A stretch of DNA of 59,620 nt from contig CANQCS010000011.1 in the NCBI GenBank assembly GCA_947589745.1, positions 1-59,620 on the forward strand, written 5' to 3'. A program made the position numbers and the translations under genes. The notes below the pieces were generated by a model, which did not search any database, was not told the origin of the DNA, and saw only the letters and a program-made list of their open reading frames with translations. Below are positions 8,083 to 16,545 of this stretch, piece after piece. Position 1 is the stretch's first letter. Each line of letters starts with the position of its first letter. The DNA comes from an uncultured Oscillospiraceae bacterium. Lineage in GTDB: Bacteria > Bacillota > Clostridia > Oscillospirales > Oscillospiraceae.

Positions 8083-9477
8083 ATGGCCGCTACCGCCAAA
8101 AATCTCACCGAGGGCAAGCCGTCTGTTCTGATCCTCCGCTTTGCCCTGCCCATGATGGCGGGCAGCGTCTTCCAGCAGCTCTACACCATCACCGACGCCG
8201 CCATTGTGGGAAAATTCCTGGGCGTCCAGGCCCTGGCCGCCATCGGCGCGGCAGACTGGTTCAACTGGCTGGTGCTCAGCATCATCATCGGCTTTGCCCA
8301 GGGCTTCGCCATCATCCCCGCCCAGCGCTTCGGGGCCGGTGATCATGAGCGGCTGCGCCGCAGCGCCGCCATGGGCATCTGCCTCACCGGGGTGCTGGCC
8401 CTGCTGCTGACGGCGGGGAGCCTCCCCTCCATCGCGCCGGTGCTCCGCATCATGGACACCGAGGCGGCCATCTTCGGCGACGCGGAGATCTATCTGGTGA
8501 TCGTGTTTTCCGGCATCCCCATCGTGGCCGGGTACAATATTTTCAGCTCCCTCCTCCGCTCCCTGGGCGACAGCCGGGACCCCCTCATCGCCATGGTGGT
8601 GGGCGCGGTGACCAACATCGGCCTGGACCTGCTGTTCGTGGTGGTCCTCCACTGGGGCGTGGCGGGCGCGGCGGCGGCCACCGTCATCGGGCAGGGCTGC
8701 GCCCTGCTCTACAGCCTGGCCGCCTTCCTCCGCGCCCCGGAGATGCGCTTCCGGCGGTCCGACTGGCTGCCGGACTGGCGGCTGGTCCGGCGGGAGTTCC
8801 TGCTGGGCCTGCCCATGGCCCTCCAGAACGCCGTCATCGGCGTGGGCGGCATGGCGGTGCAGCAGGTGGTCAACGGCTTCGGCTATGTCTTCGTGGCCGG
8901 GTTCACCGCCACCAACAAGCTCTACGGCCTGCTGGAGCTGGCGGCCACCAACTTCGGCTACGCTGTGGCCAGCTACACCGGCCAGAACCTGGGGGCCGGA
9001 AAATACGGCCGCATCCGCTCCGGCGTCCGGGACGCGGCGAGGATGGGCGTGCTCACCTCCCTGGCGGTGGCGGCGGTGATGCTGCTGGCGGGGCGGTGGA
9101 TCGTGGCCCTCTTCATCTCCGCCGGGGACCCGGAGCTGGCCCGGAACGCCCTGGACGTGGCCTACCACTATCTGGCCACCATGTGCGTGCCGCTGTTCAT
9201 CCTCTATTTGCTGCATATCTACCGCTCCTCCCTCCAGGGCATGGGCGACACGGTGACCCCCTTCCTGTCCGGCATCTTCGAGCTGGTCATGCGCCTGGGC
9301 ACCGTCCACATCGCCCCCGGGCTGCTGGGCCTGGGAGAGTGGGGCGTCTATATCGCCGAGCCCCTGGCGTGGCTGGGGGCGGACCTGATCCTACTGCCGT
9401 CCTTCTTCCGGCATATGCGGAGCCTGGGACGGGAACACCCCCTACAGAATGGAGAGACCACCCATGGAACTGACTGA
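8083..9477 (+). CDS. MATE-family multidrug/metabolite exporter
   Basis: MATE proteins are cation-coupled antiporters of the inner membrane that export drugs or metabolites. The 464-residue product begins with the typical cytoplasmic lead (LTEGKPSVLILRFALPMMAG) and has twelve predicted hydrophobic segments in two homologous halves; FQQLYTITDAAIVGKFLG near residue 30-47 is a family hallmark of the DinF/NorM-like bacterial group. I prefer the ATG at 8083, since GGAG is ten bases upstream; a GTG at 8074 would leave almost no spacing. It overlaps the next gene by 14 bases. Substrate is unknown. Confidence 0.93.
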   Translation: MAATAKNLTEGKPSVLILRFALPMMAGSVFQQLYTITDAAIVGKFLGVQALAAIGAADWFNWLVLSIIIGFAQGFAIIPAQRFGAGDHERLRRSAAMGICLTGVLALLLTAGSLPSIAPVLRIMDTEAAIFGDAEIYLVIVFSGIPIVAGYNIFSSLLRSLGDSRDPLIAMVVGAVTNIGLDLLFVVVLHWGVAGAAAATVIGQGCALLYSLAAFLRAPEMRFRRSDWLPDWRLVRREFLLGLPMALQNAVIGVGGMAVQQVVNGFGYVFVAGFTATNKLYGLLELAATNFGYAVASYTGQNLGAGKYGRIRSGVRDAARMGVLTSLAVAAVMLLAGRWIVALFISAGDPELARNALDVAYHYLATMCVPLFILYLLHIYRSSLQGMGDTVTPFLSGIFELVMRLGTVHIAPGLLGLGEWGVYIAEPLAWLGADLILLPSFFRHMRSLGREHPLQNGETTHGTD

Positions 9478-10744
9478 GCTATACGAGAGCATGGGCCTGA
9501 GCGGGACCGTGTACGAAAAGGGCGAGGCGGTGCTGGCCTCCCTGGAGGACCGCTTCCGGGCCATCGACCGGACGGCGGAGTTCAACCAGGCCAAGGTCCT
9601 GCTGGCCATGCAGAAGAACCGCATCGGCGACAACCACTTCGCAGCCACCACCGGCTACGGCTACGACGACGACGGCCGGGAGAAGCTGGAGCGGGTGTAC
9701 GCCGATGTGTTCCACACCGAGGCCGCCCTGGTGCGGCCCCAGATCGTCTGCGGCACCCACGCCCTGGCGGTGGCGCTGAGCGCCAACCTGCGTCCCGGCG
9801 ACGAGCTGTTGAGTCCGGTGGGCCTGCCCTACGACACCCTCCAGGAGGTCATCGGCATCCGGCCCTCCCCCTGCTCCCTGGCGGAGTACGGGGTCGCCTA
9901 CCGGCAGGCGGACCTCCTGCCCGACGGTTCCTTCGACTATGACACCATCCGGGCCGCCATCACGGAGAAGACCCGGCTCATCACCATCCAGCGCAGCCGG
10001 GGCTACGCCACCCGGCCCTCCTTCACCGTGGCGCAGATCGGCGAGCTCATCGCCTTCTGCAAGGGCGTGAAGCCGGACGTCATCTGCATGGTGGACAACT
10101 GCTACGGCGAGTTCACCGACACTGTGGAGCCCTCCGACGTGGGGGCGGACATGGTGGTGGGCAGCCTCATCAAGAACCCCGGCGGCGGCCTGGCCCCCAT
10201 CGGCGGGTACATCTGCGGCACTCAGGCGTGCGTGGACCGCTGCGCCTACCGGCTGTCCGCGCCGGGGCTGGGGCAGGAGGTGGGGGCCAATCTTGGCCTG
10301 CTGCCCAGCTTCTATCAAGGATTTTTCCTTGCCCCCACCGTCACGGCCGGGGCGCTGAAGGGGGCCATCTTCGCGGCCAAGCTGTACGAGGGGTTGGGCT
10401 TCCGGTGTTTCCCCACAGCGGACACGCCCCGTAGCGATATCGTCCAGGCGGTGGAGCTGGGCAGCGAGAAGGCTATGTGCGCCTTCTGCGAGGGCATCCA
10501 GGCCGCCGCGCCGGTGGACAGCTTCGCCACCCCGGTGCCCTGGGCCATGCCGGGCTACGACAGCCAGGTCATCATGGCCGCCGGGGCCTTCGTCCAAGGC
10601 AGCAGTATCGAGCTCAGCGCCGACGGCCCTATCCGGGAGCCCTACGCGGTGTACTTCCAGGGCGGCCTCACGTGGCAGCACGCGAAATTCGGCATCCTCA
10701 TGTCCCTCCAGAAGATGGTGGACGCGGGGCTGGTGACGCTGTAA
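9464..10744 (+). CDS. Methionine gamma-lyase family protein (aluminium-resistance-like, PLP enzyme)
   Basis: This 426-residue product belongs to the PLP-dependent family often labelled aluminium resistance protein or YnbB, related to cystathionine and methionine gamma-lyases. The likely PLP lysine is in VGSLIKNPGGG (near residue 235-245), with the substrate/PLP segment GTHALAVALSANLRPGDE near 102-119 and CMVDNCYGEF near 209. I chose the ATG at 9464 (MELTELYESMG), which has GGAGAG just upstream. It overlaps the MATE gene and touches the next gene through TAATG, so the three are translated from one message. Exact reaction is not settled for this family. Confidence 0.9.
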   Translation: MELTELYESMGLSGTVYEKGEAVLASLEDRFRAIDRTAEFNQAKVLLAMQKNRIGDNHFAATTGYGYDDDGREKLERVYADVFHTEAALVRPQIVCGTHALAVALSANLRPGDELLSPVGLPYDTLQEVIGIRPSPCSLAEYGVAYRQADLLPDGSFDYDTIRAAITEKTRLITIQRSRGYATRPSFTVAQIGELIAFCKGVKPDVICMVDNCYGEFTDTVEPSDVGADMVVGSLIKNPGGGLAPIGGYICGTQACVDRCAYRLSAPGLGQEVGANLGLLPSFYQGFFLAPTVTAGALKGAIFAAKLYEGLGFRCFPTADTPRSDIVQAVELGSEKAMCAFCEGIQAAAPVDSFATPVPWAMPGYDSQVIMAAGAFVQGSSIELSADGPIREPYAVYFQGGLTWQHAKFGILMSLQKMVDAGLVTL

Positions 10745-12138
10745 TGGACACCCTTTTGGAACGACTGGAACGCTACGCCGCCTCGGACGCCCTGCCTATG
10801 CATATGCCGGGGCACAAGCGCAACACTGCCGCTTTCCCCTGGCTGGCGGCCCTGGGGGGCGGGCTGGATATCACGGAGATCGACGGCTTTGACAACCTCA
10901 ACGACCCCCAGGAGCTGTTCCTGGAGCTGGAACAGCGGGCGGCAAAGCTCTGGGGCGCGAAGGAGAGCGTCTGCCTGGTGAACGGCAGCACTGTGGGGGT
11001 GCTGGCATCGGTGCGGGCTGTGCTGGAAAAAGGCGGGGCCCTGCTTCTCTTCCGGGGTTCCCACCGGTCCATGTACCACGCCGCCGAGCTGGTGGGCGCG
11101 GAAACCTACTACCTGGTCCCTGAGACAGACCGGGAGTTGGGCGCCTGGGGCTCCGTGACGCCGGAGGAGGCCTCGGCAGCGCTGGACGCCCACCCGGACG
11201 TCCGGCTCGTGGCGGTGACCAGCCCCACCTATGAGGGCGTCGTCAGCGACATAGCGGGCATCGCGTTGGTTTGCCACGCCCGGGGCGTGCCCCTCCTGGT
11301 GGACGAGGCCCACGGGGCCCACCTGGGCTTCGGGGGCTTCCCTGTTGGGGCGGTGCGCTGCGGGGCGGACCTGGTGGTCCAGAGCCTCCACAAGACCCTC
11401 CCCAGCCTGACCCAGACAGCGGTGCTGCACATCGGCGGCGGCCTCATTGATCCAACAGACGTGCGGCGGAACGTGGCCATGCTCCAGTCCAGCAGCCCGT
11501 CCTATCTGCTGTCCGCCTCCATCGCCGGGTGCGTGGACTACCTGGAGCGGGAGGGGGACACGGCGGCGGAGCGGTGGCTCACGGCGTTGGGCCGGTTTCG
11601 GGAGGAGACACGGGACTTGAAGCATATCCAGCTATGGAGCGGCGGCCCCGGCGCGTTCGCCTTTGACCCGTCAAAGCTGGTCCTCTCCGCCGGAGGGCTG
11701 GGCGGGGCGGCGCTCCTGTCGCTGCTCCGGGAGCGGTCCCACATCGAGCTGGAGATGGCCGCCGGACGGTACGCCCTGGCCATGACCGGCATGGGCGACA
11801 CGGACGCCTCGCCCTCCCGGCTGGCGGAAGCCCTTCGTACCCTCGACCAATCTCTGGAGGTTATTGAATCTCCATCCGCTGTACAGGCTTTTTCCTTGCC
11901 GGAAAAGCGGCTGCCGATCCGGGCGGCGCTGACGGCAAAGGGCGCGTTTTTTGCCCCGGAGGACGCGCTGGGCCGGGTCAGCGGCGAGTACATCTGGTGC
12001 TACCCGCCGGGCGCGCCGCTGCTGGTCCCCGGCGAGGTGGTGGACCGGGGCGTCCTGGACGCCCTGGAGCACGGCGTCAACGTCCGCTCCACCAGGGGCG
12101 GTGCGCCGGAGCGCATATTTTGTGTCACGGAATATTGA
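10744..12138 (+). CDS. Orn/Lys/Arg decarboxylase-family protein
   Basis: This is a fold-type I PLP decarboxylase like YaaO/SpeA of Firmicutes, expected to decarboxylate arginine, lysine or ornithine for polyamine synthesis. The 464-residue product has the N-terminal MHMPGHKRNTAAF motif (about 19-31), the EIDGFDNLNDP segment, DEAHGAHLGFG (near 181-191) and the PLP lysine in SLHKTLPSLTQT (near 215-226). The C-terminal domain includes IWCYPPGAPLLVPGE. Start ATG overlaps the previous stop (TAATG). The promoter for scfA is embedded at its stop codon. Substrate choice cannot be read from the sequence. Confidence 0.93.
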   Translation: MDTLLERLERYAASDALPMHMPGHKRNTAAFPWLAALGGGLDITEIDGFDNLNDPQELFLELEQRAAKLWGAKESVCLVNGSTVGVLASVRAVLEKGGALLLFRGSHRSMYHAAELVGAETYYLVPETDRELGAWGSVTPEEASAALDAHPDVRLVAVTSPTYEGVVSDIAGIALVCHARGVPLLVDEAHGAHLGFGGFPVGAVRCGADLVVQSLHKTLPSLTQTAVLHIGGGLIDPTDVRRNVAMLQSSSPSYLLSASIAGCVDYLEREGDTAAERWLTALGRFREETRDLKHIQLWSGGPGAFAFDPSKLVLSAGGLGGAALLSLLRERSHIELEMAAGRYALAMTGMGDTDASPSRLAEALRTLDQSLEVIESPSAVQAFSLPEKRLPIRAALTAKGAFFAPEDALGRVSGEYIWCYPPGAPLLVPGEVVDRGVLDALEHGVNVRSTRGGAPERIFCVTEY

Positions 12139-12163
12139 CGCATGGAAAAAAGTGTTGTATAAT
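12135..12163 (+). promoter_or_regulatory. SigA-type promoter for scfA
   Basis: TTGACG, 17 bases, then a perfect TATAAT. The -35 box overlaps the stop codon of the decarboxylase gene, so the SCIFF precursor has its own strong promoter despite dense packing. Confidence 0.85.
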
Positions 12164-12199
12164 AAGCTAGTTAAGTCTAGGGAAAGGGGGACATACCCA

Positions 12200-12349
12200 A
12201 TGAAGCGTATCCAGACCATCGAGACCCGCGACCTGAAGGAGAGCGCCGTCAAGGGCGGCTGTGGCGAGTGCCAGACCTCCTGCCAGAGCGCCTGCAAGAC
12301 CTCCTGCGGCGTGGCCAATCAGATGTGCGAGAACAAGGACAACAAGTAA
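12200..12349 (+). CDS. scfA: SCIFF precursor peptide (six cysteines in forty-five)
   Basis: SCIFF is a near-universal Clostridia ribosomal peptide that a radical-SAM enzyme crosslinks through thioether bonds; its biological role is not known. The 49-residue product MKRIQTIETRDLKESAVKGG is followed by a cysteine-rich core with cysteines at 21, 24, 28, 32, 36 and 43, matching the six-cysteine pattern. AGGGGG lies nine bases upstream of the ATG. It has its own consensus promoter and is followed by a rho-independent terminator, so it is expected to be expressed at a much higher level than the maturase gene downstream. Confidence 0.97.
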   Translation: MKRIQTIETRDLKESAVKGGCGECQTSCQSACKTSCGVANQMCENKDNK

Positions 12350-12363
12350 TGTCCGGCAGATCA

Positions 12364-12396
12364 TGCCGCCTGCGCCGGGCGCAGGCGGCATTTTCT
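12364..12396 (+). terminator. Rho-independent terminator after scfA
   Basis: A GC-rich stem TGCCGCCTGCG/CGCAGGCGGCA followed by TTTTCT. It should separate abundant scfA message from the kinase-like gene and scfB. Confidence 0.85.
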
Positions 12397-12427
12397 CGGT
12401 CATCCACCGGCGGGAGGAGGCGGTGAT

Positions 12428-13312
12428 ATGGCGGAGACGTTCCGGCACCCGGACAAGTGGCGGGAGACATGCGACGTGTTCGCCCTGCCCTACCACAGCT
12501 TCCGGCCCACCGAGATCCTGGGCTACCCCCACGCGGGGAACGATGTGTTCCATGTGAGAGGGCTCTGTCAGGGCCGCCAGGTCACCGCCTATGTGAAGGC
12601 CCCCCGCCGGAACGGCGGCGCCGGTATCCGGAACGAGGCCCTGGTGCTTTCCCGGCTGGCCCTGCCGCTGGCTCCGGAGGTGCTGGACGCCGGGACCGGG
12701 GACGCGCCTTTCCTGGTGACGGCGGAGAAGCCCGGACGGCGGCTGTCGGTCATCGTGGGGGACAACGCCGGCGGCGCGGCCCTCTCCTACATGGAGGAAT
12801 ACGGCGGGACGCTGGCCCGGCTCCATATGCTCCGGCCGGAGGTCCCCCCTGTGGCGGACCGGAGGTTTTTCCACCCGCCCACGGCGGAGCATCTGGAGGC
12901 GCTGGGGCTCGTCCATCTGGCGTCCTGGTTCGCCCATCCCCCTGACGGCGGGACCACCGTGTTCTGCCACGGCGACTTCCACTACGCCAACCTTCTGTGG
13001 GAGGACCACCACATCAGCGGCATCCTGGACTTTGAGCTGGCAGGTTACGGGGACCGGGATTTCGATATCGCGTGGGCCCTGATCCTGCGCCCGGGGCAAA
13101 CGTTTTTGAAGACCGCGGAGGAGCGCCGCCGGTTCCTGATGGGCTATGGTAGGCACGGTTCCTTTGACGCCGCCGCCATTCGGTTTTATATGGCGCAGAT
13201 CTACACCTACTTTTTGCAGTTCAGCGGGGATGACCCGGCCTATCAGGCCTACGTCCGGGGCTGGCTGGAGGAGAACTGCGCGGAGACGAAACAGTTAGGA
13301 GATACCTTATGA
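12428..13312 (+). CDS. Aminoglycoside phosphotransferase (APH)-fold kinase-like protein in the SCIFF locus
   Basis: The 294-residue product has the APH/choline-kinase fold: the Brenner motif CHGDFHYANLLW (about residues 178-189) with catalytic Asp and metal Asn, and the following ILDFELAGYGDRDFDIAW segment equivalent to the DFG region. The N-terminal lobe is divergent and a nucleotide-binding lysine (YVKAPRR near 55) is visible. GGAGGAGG lies seven bases upstream. It ends in an ATGA overlap with scfB, so it is translationally coupled to the maturase. Family members phosphorylate small hydroxylated molecules, lipopolysaccharide sugars or CotS/spore components; a role in modifying SCIFF or a partner is inference from position only. 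Confidence 0.85.
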   Translation: MAETFRHPDKWRETCDVFALPYHSFRPTEILGYPHAGNDVFHVRGLCQGRQVTAYVKAPRRNGGAGIRNEALVLSRLALPLAPEVLDAGTGDAPFLVTAEKPGRRLSVIVGDNAGGAALSYMEEYGGTLARLHMLRPEVPPVADRRFFHPPTAEHLEALGLVHLASWFAHPPDGGTTVFCHGDFHYANLLWEDHHISGILDFELAGYGDRDFDIAWALILRPGQTFLKTAEERRRFLMGYGRHGSFDAAAIRFYMAQIYTYFLQFSGDDPAYQAYVRGWLEENCAETKQLGDTL

Positions 13313-14682
13313 TACATCAATACAAGCTGGACGGCTACAACATCGTCCTGGACGTGTACTCCGGCTCCGTCCACGCGGTGGACGAGGTGGCCTACGACAT
13401 GATCGGCATGTACGAGGACCATACGCCGGACGAGATCGTGGCGGCCATGCTGGAGAAATGCGGGGACCGGGAGGACGTGACGGAGGCTGACCTGCGGGAC
13501 TGCCTCTCGGACATCGAGGCGCTGAAGCAGGCCGGGAAGCTCTTCACCAGGGACGAGTACGAGGGCATGGCCTTCGACTTCAAGAAGCGCTCCAACGAGA
13601 TCAAGGCCCTCTGCCTCCACGTGGCCCACACCTGCAACCTGAACTGCTCCTACTGCTTCGCCAGCCAGGGCAAGTACCACGGGGAGCGGGCGCTGATGAG
13701 CTTCGACGTGGGCAAGCGGGCCCTGGACTTCCTGGTGGAACGGTCCGGCAAGCGGGTCAACCTGGAGGTGGATTTCTTCGGCGGCGAGCCGCTGATGAAC
13801 TGGCAGGTGGTGAAGGACCTGGTGGCCTACGCCAGGAGCATCGAGCAGGAGAAGCACAAGCGTTTCCGCTTCACCCTCACCACCAACGGCGTGCTGGTGG
13901 ACGACGAGGTCATCGAGTTTGCCAACAAAGAGATGCACAACGTGGTCATGTCCATCGACGGCCGGAAGGAGGTCCACGACCGGTTCCGGAAGGACTACGC
14001 CGGCAACGGCAGCTGGGACAGGATCGTGCCGAAATTCCAAAAGTTCGCCCAGGCCCGGGGGGACCGGAGCTACTATGTGCGGGGCACCTACACCCACTAC
14101 AACATCGATTTCACCGAGGACCTGTTCACCCTGGCGGACCTGGGGTTCACCGAGCTGAGCATGGAGCCGGTGGTCTGCGCCCCCGACGACCCCTGCGCCC
14201 TCACGGAGGAGGACCTGCCCAAGCTCTTTGAGCAGTATGAGATCCTGGCCAGGGAGATGCTGAAGCGGGAGAAGGAGGGCCATCCCCTCACCTTCTACCA
14301 CTACATGATCGACCTGAAGCACGGGCCCTGCATCTACAAGCGCATCTCCGGCTGCGGGTCCGGCACGGAGTACCTGGCCGTCACCCCCTGGGGGGACCTG
14401 TACCCCTGCCACCAGTTCGTGGGGGACGAGAAATACCTGATGGGCAACATCTGGGACGGGGTCACCAACACGGAACTCCGGGACCAGTTCAAGTGCTGCA
14501 ACGTCTACGCCCGGCCCGGCTGCGCGGACTGCTGGGCACGGCTCTACTGCTCCGGCGGCTGCGCCGCCAACGCCTACCACGCCACGGGCAGCATCACCGG
14601 CACCTATGAGTACGGCTGCAAGCTCTTCCGCAAGCGGATGGAGTGCGCCATCATGATGCAGGTGGCCCATACTTTTTCTTGA
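13309..14682 (+). CDS. scfB: SCIFF thioether-forming radical-SAM maturase
   Basis: This 457-residue SPASM radical-SAM enzyme installs Cys-to-Thr-type thioether crosslinks in SCIFF. The N-terminal 90 residues resemble a PqqD-like RiPP recognition element. The SAM cluster motif CNLNCSYCF lies near 109-117, GGEPLMNW follows near 159, and the C-terminal SPASM region holds the cysteines for two auxiliary clusters (GCGSG, YPCHQ, CCNVYARPGCADCW, YCSGGC). AGGAG lies seven bases before the ATG. The last residues, HTFS, are encoded by the first arm of the family-2 hairpin that follows, so the stop codon lies within it. Confidence 0.97.
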   Translation: MIHQYKLDGYNIVLDVYSGSVHAVDEVAYDMIGMYEDHTPDEIVAAMLEKCGDREDVTEADLRDCLSDIEALKQAGKLFTRDEYEGMAFDFKKRSNEIKALCLHVAHTCNLNCSYCFASQGKYHGERALMSFDVGKRALDFLVERSGKRVNLEVDFFGGEPLMNWQVVKDLVAYARSIEQEKHKRFRFTLTTNGVLVDDEVIEFANKEMHNVVMSIDGRKEVHDRFRKDYAGNGSWDRIVPKFQKFAQARGDRSYYVRGTYTHYNIDFTEDLFTLADLGFTELSMEPVVCAPDDPCALTEEDLPKLFEQYEILAREMLKREKEGHPLTFYHYMIDLKHGPCIYKRISGCGSGTEYLAVTPWGDLYPCHQFVGDEKYLMGNIWDGVTNTELRDQFKCCNVYARPGCADCWARLYCSGGCAANAYHATGSITGTYEYGCKLFRKRMECAIMMQVAHTFS

Positions 14683-14755
14683 AAGAAAAAGTATCAAAAA
14701 GAACTTTAATCTCGCTACCAAAACGTTGCAATTCCGACATTTCTCGCACGGTAAC
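14669..14755 (+). repeat. Stop-abutting repeat (family 2), copy 1
   Basis: The hairpin ACTTTTTCTTGAAAGAAAAAGT is followed by AAAAAGAACTTTAATCTCGC, CAAAACGTTGCAATTCC and GCACGGTAACGA. The same string occurs at or beside the ends of seven other genes in the window. There is no U-run after the stem, so it is not a classic terminator in the sense direction. Confidence 0.85.
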
Positions 14756-14806
14756 GATGCCTTGTTCTAACCGGAAAAATAAGGTTTCCTTCAAAAGCAG
14801 CAAACA

Positions 14807-14838
14807 AGCTCCCCGGCGGCCTGCGCCGCCGGGGAGCT
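14807..14838 (-). terminator. Terminator after the SPOCS/LysM gene
   Basis: A perfect stem AGCTCCCCGGCGGC/GCCGCCGGGGAGCT, followed on the minus strand by TGTTTGCTGCTTTT. It lies four bases past the gene's stop. Confidence 0.75.
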
Positions 14839-14842
14839 CGTT

Positions 14843-16369
14843 TTATCTTGTGCGGGGGATCAGCAGCAGCTGGTCCGGGGCGATCTCGCTCTCGTCCGAC
14901 AGCTCGTTGACGGACAGGATGCCCCGGCAGGTGGTGCGGTACTGCTTCGCCACGGACCACAGGCTCTCCCCCGCCCCCAGCTTTCGGAGGATCAGGGACG
15001 GCCTGGGGCTGGAGGGGGCCTCGTCCTCCACCGCCTCCCCGCCGCAGACGCAGGCGTAGCGGCGGCGGCAGGCGGTGGTGAGGGCGTACTCCAGGGGCAG
15101 GCGCAGCTCAATGCCCTCCGGCACCACGTTCACCAGTACGTCCCCGCCGCAGCTGGCCTCCGCCCGGCAGCAGGCGCCGTCCTCCGTTGCCCCCTCGGCG
15201 GGACAGGCGACGGTGAACTCCCGGCTCACGCTGCCCAGAACGTCGTTCTCGTCCAGGTACAGGCACCGGGCCCGGACGGGGACGCGGAGCTCTCCCCCGC
15301 CGGTCTGGACCGGGCCGCAGCTCACCGCTGTGTCCACCACCGACTTCACCGCCACGCCGGTCTCCAGCAGCTCCCGGGCGTTCTGGCGGCGGGTGCTCCG
15401 CTGGCAGTCCTCGCTGAGCTCCAGCTCCCCGTGGCGGCACTCCACCGCCGAGGCGGTGCTGTAGAGGTCCGCGATGAACGCCAGCTCCTCCTCCCGCCAC
15501 ACGGCTGCCCGGGCGCGGATCTGCAGCTCCAGAGTGAGGACATAGGCGTCCTCCGGCGTGCCCTCGCCGCCGGTGCGGCACTCGCACCGCAGCAGGCGGT
15601 GGGCCGCCTCGCACTCCCACTCCTCCTGGAAGCCGGAGCCGTCGATGATCTGGGAGAAGGGCAGCTCCTGTTGAAGCACCGCCGTCCGGCCCCCGGTCTC
15701 CCGGTACAGCACCGAGACGGACACCAGCCCCTTTACCACCAGCTTGCTGCCGATGAGCTTGCAGTCGGTGCTCTTCACCTCCACCCGGGTGGACAGCACC
15801 TCCTCCGCCCCGCCCCGGCCAGTGGGCAGGGGCAGTTCCTCCGTAAAGCTGAATTCCTTTTCACGGACTCCGGCGCAGACACGGGTAGTCCGCTTCTCCG
15901 GCAGGAGCTGGACCTGGTCCCCCTCCGCGCCGGTGGCCAGCTCCAGCGTCACGTGGCGGCAGCCGGAGGGGGTCAGCACCAGGTCCGCCCGTGTCAGCAC
16001 CTTCCGGGGGTTCAGGGCCCGGGCGTCGATGCCGCGGATCTCGCCCCGGATATCCAGGCACTCGCAGTCCGCGCTCCCCTGGCCCTCCCCGTAGCACTGG
16101 AAGGGCAGCTGGAAGTGCAGGGCCCTGGGGCCCTCCTCCCGCTCCGGTATGTACAGCACCGACACGTCCACATTGCCGCTGGCGCAGAAGCGCCCGTCGC
16201 CGGTGAGCTCCCGGTCCGTCACGTACACCAGCCCCGACGCGTCCACGATGCGGGCGATGTCCGGCAGGCTGTCCGGGACGATGTTCTCCCGCATGGTCTC
16301 GCAGGAGAAGGGGGCGAAGTACAGCGGCTCGTAGTAGTCGTGTCCGGCTTTTTTCAGTTGCAGTTCCAT
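14843..16369 (-). CDS. SPOCS (DUF3794) / LysM spore-associated protein
   Basis: This 508-residue protein is of the SPOCS family found in endospore formers, related to SipL, which works with SpoIVA at the forespore surface in Clostridia. It has an N-terminal SPOCS-like region (MRENIVPDSLPDIARIVDA, residues 28-46), a middle SPOCS repeat (about 165-290), a third weaker one (about 300-430), and a C-terminal LysM domain (about 455-508) with GESLWSVAKQYRTT. No signal peptide is seen, consistent with a mother-cell cytoplasmic coat/cortex role. A SigE-type promoter lies 50 bases upstream (16419-16447). spoVM, another SpoIVA partner in Bacillus, lies immediately upstream, which supports a forespore-surface function. 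It is a good SipL candidate. Confidence 0.9.
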   Translation of the reverse strand: MELQLKKAGHDYYEPLYFAPFSCETMRENIVPDSLPDIARIVDASGLVYVTDRELTGDGRFCASGNVDVSVLYIPEREEGPRALHFQLPFQCYGEGQGSADCECLDIRGEIRGIDARALNPRKVLTRADLVLTPSGCRHVTLELATGAEGDQVQLLPEKRTTRVCAGVREKEFSFTEELPLPTGRGGAEEVLSTRVEVKSTDCKLIGSKLVVKGLVSVSVLYRETGGRTAVLQQELPFSQIIDGSGFQEEWECEAAHRLLRCECRTGGEGTPEDAYVLTLELQIRARAAVWREEELAFIADLYSTASAVECRHGELELSEDCQRSTRRQNARELLETGVAVKSVVDTAVSCGPVQTGGGELRVPVRARCLYLDENDVLGSVSREFTVACPAEGATEDGACCRAEASCGGDVLVNVVPEGIELRLPLEYALTTACRRRYACVCGGEAVEDEAPSSPRPSLILRKLGAGESLWSVAKQYRTTCRGILSVNELSDESEIAPDQLLLIPRTR

Positions 16370-16418
16370 AGCAGCGTCCTCCCTATCATTCGAGAAGTCC
16401 AGGCTCTCTTTGCTTCCC

Positions 16419-16447
16419 AGTGTATGCGGGAGGGCTCCGCATTATCA
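16419..16447 (-). promoter_or_regulatory. SigE-type sporulation promoter
   Basis: On the minus strand GATAAT, then CATACACT with 16 bases between ATA and CATA, fits the SigE pattern ATA-N16-18-CATACANT. It would drive the SPOCS/LysM gene in the mother cell. Confidence 0.7.
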
Positions 16448-16457
16448 CGGGAACGAT

Positions 16458-16532
16458 TCAATCTTTGATCTTAAAAATCCTCTTCAAAATCCCCGCCAGG
16501 AATTTGGGGGACTTGATGACGACGATCTTCAT
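16458..16532 (-). CDS. spoVM: Stage V sporulation protein SpoVM (24-residue peptide)
   Basis: This is a very short gene with an excellent ribosome site (AAGGAGG five bases before the ATG). The product MKIVVIKSPKFLAGILKRIF plus KIKD is an amphipathic helix with the spaced lysines and the central KSPKFLxGILK core of clostridial SpoVM. In Bacillus SpoVM senses forespore membrane curvature, anchors SpoIVA and is degraded by or inhibits FtsH. The usual length is 24-26 residues. It lies 13 bases downstream of a small membrane-protein gene and 88 bases upstream of a SPOCS/LysM gene, all on the same strand, which supports the call. Confidence 0.88.
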   Translation of the reverse strand: MKIVVIKSPKFLAGILKRIFKIKD

Positions 16533-16545
16533 GGCGACCTCCTTC

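Noticed and set aside
8035-9309. Minus-strand 424-codon frame opposite the MATE gene
   Set aside because: Shadow frame rich in His/Gln/Ala; the plus strand encodes a complete twelve-helix exporter.
14669-14700. Calling the family-2 hairpin a rho-independent terminator
   Set aside because: The stem is A/T-rich and is followed by an A-run rather than a U-run in the sense direction.
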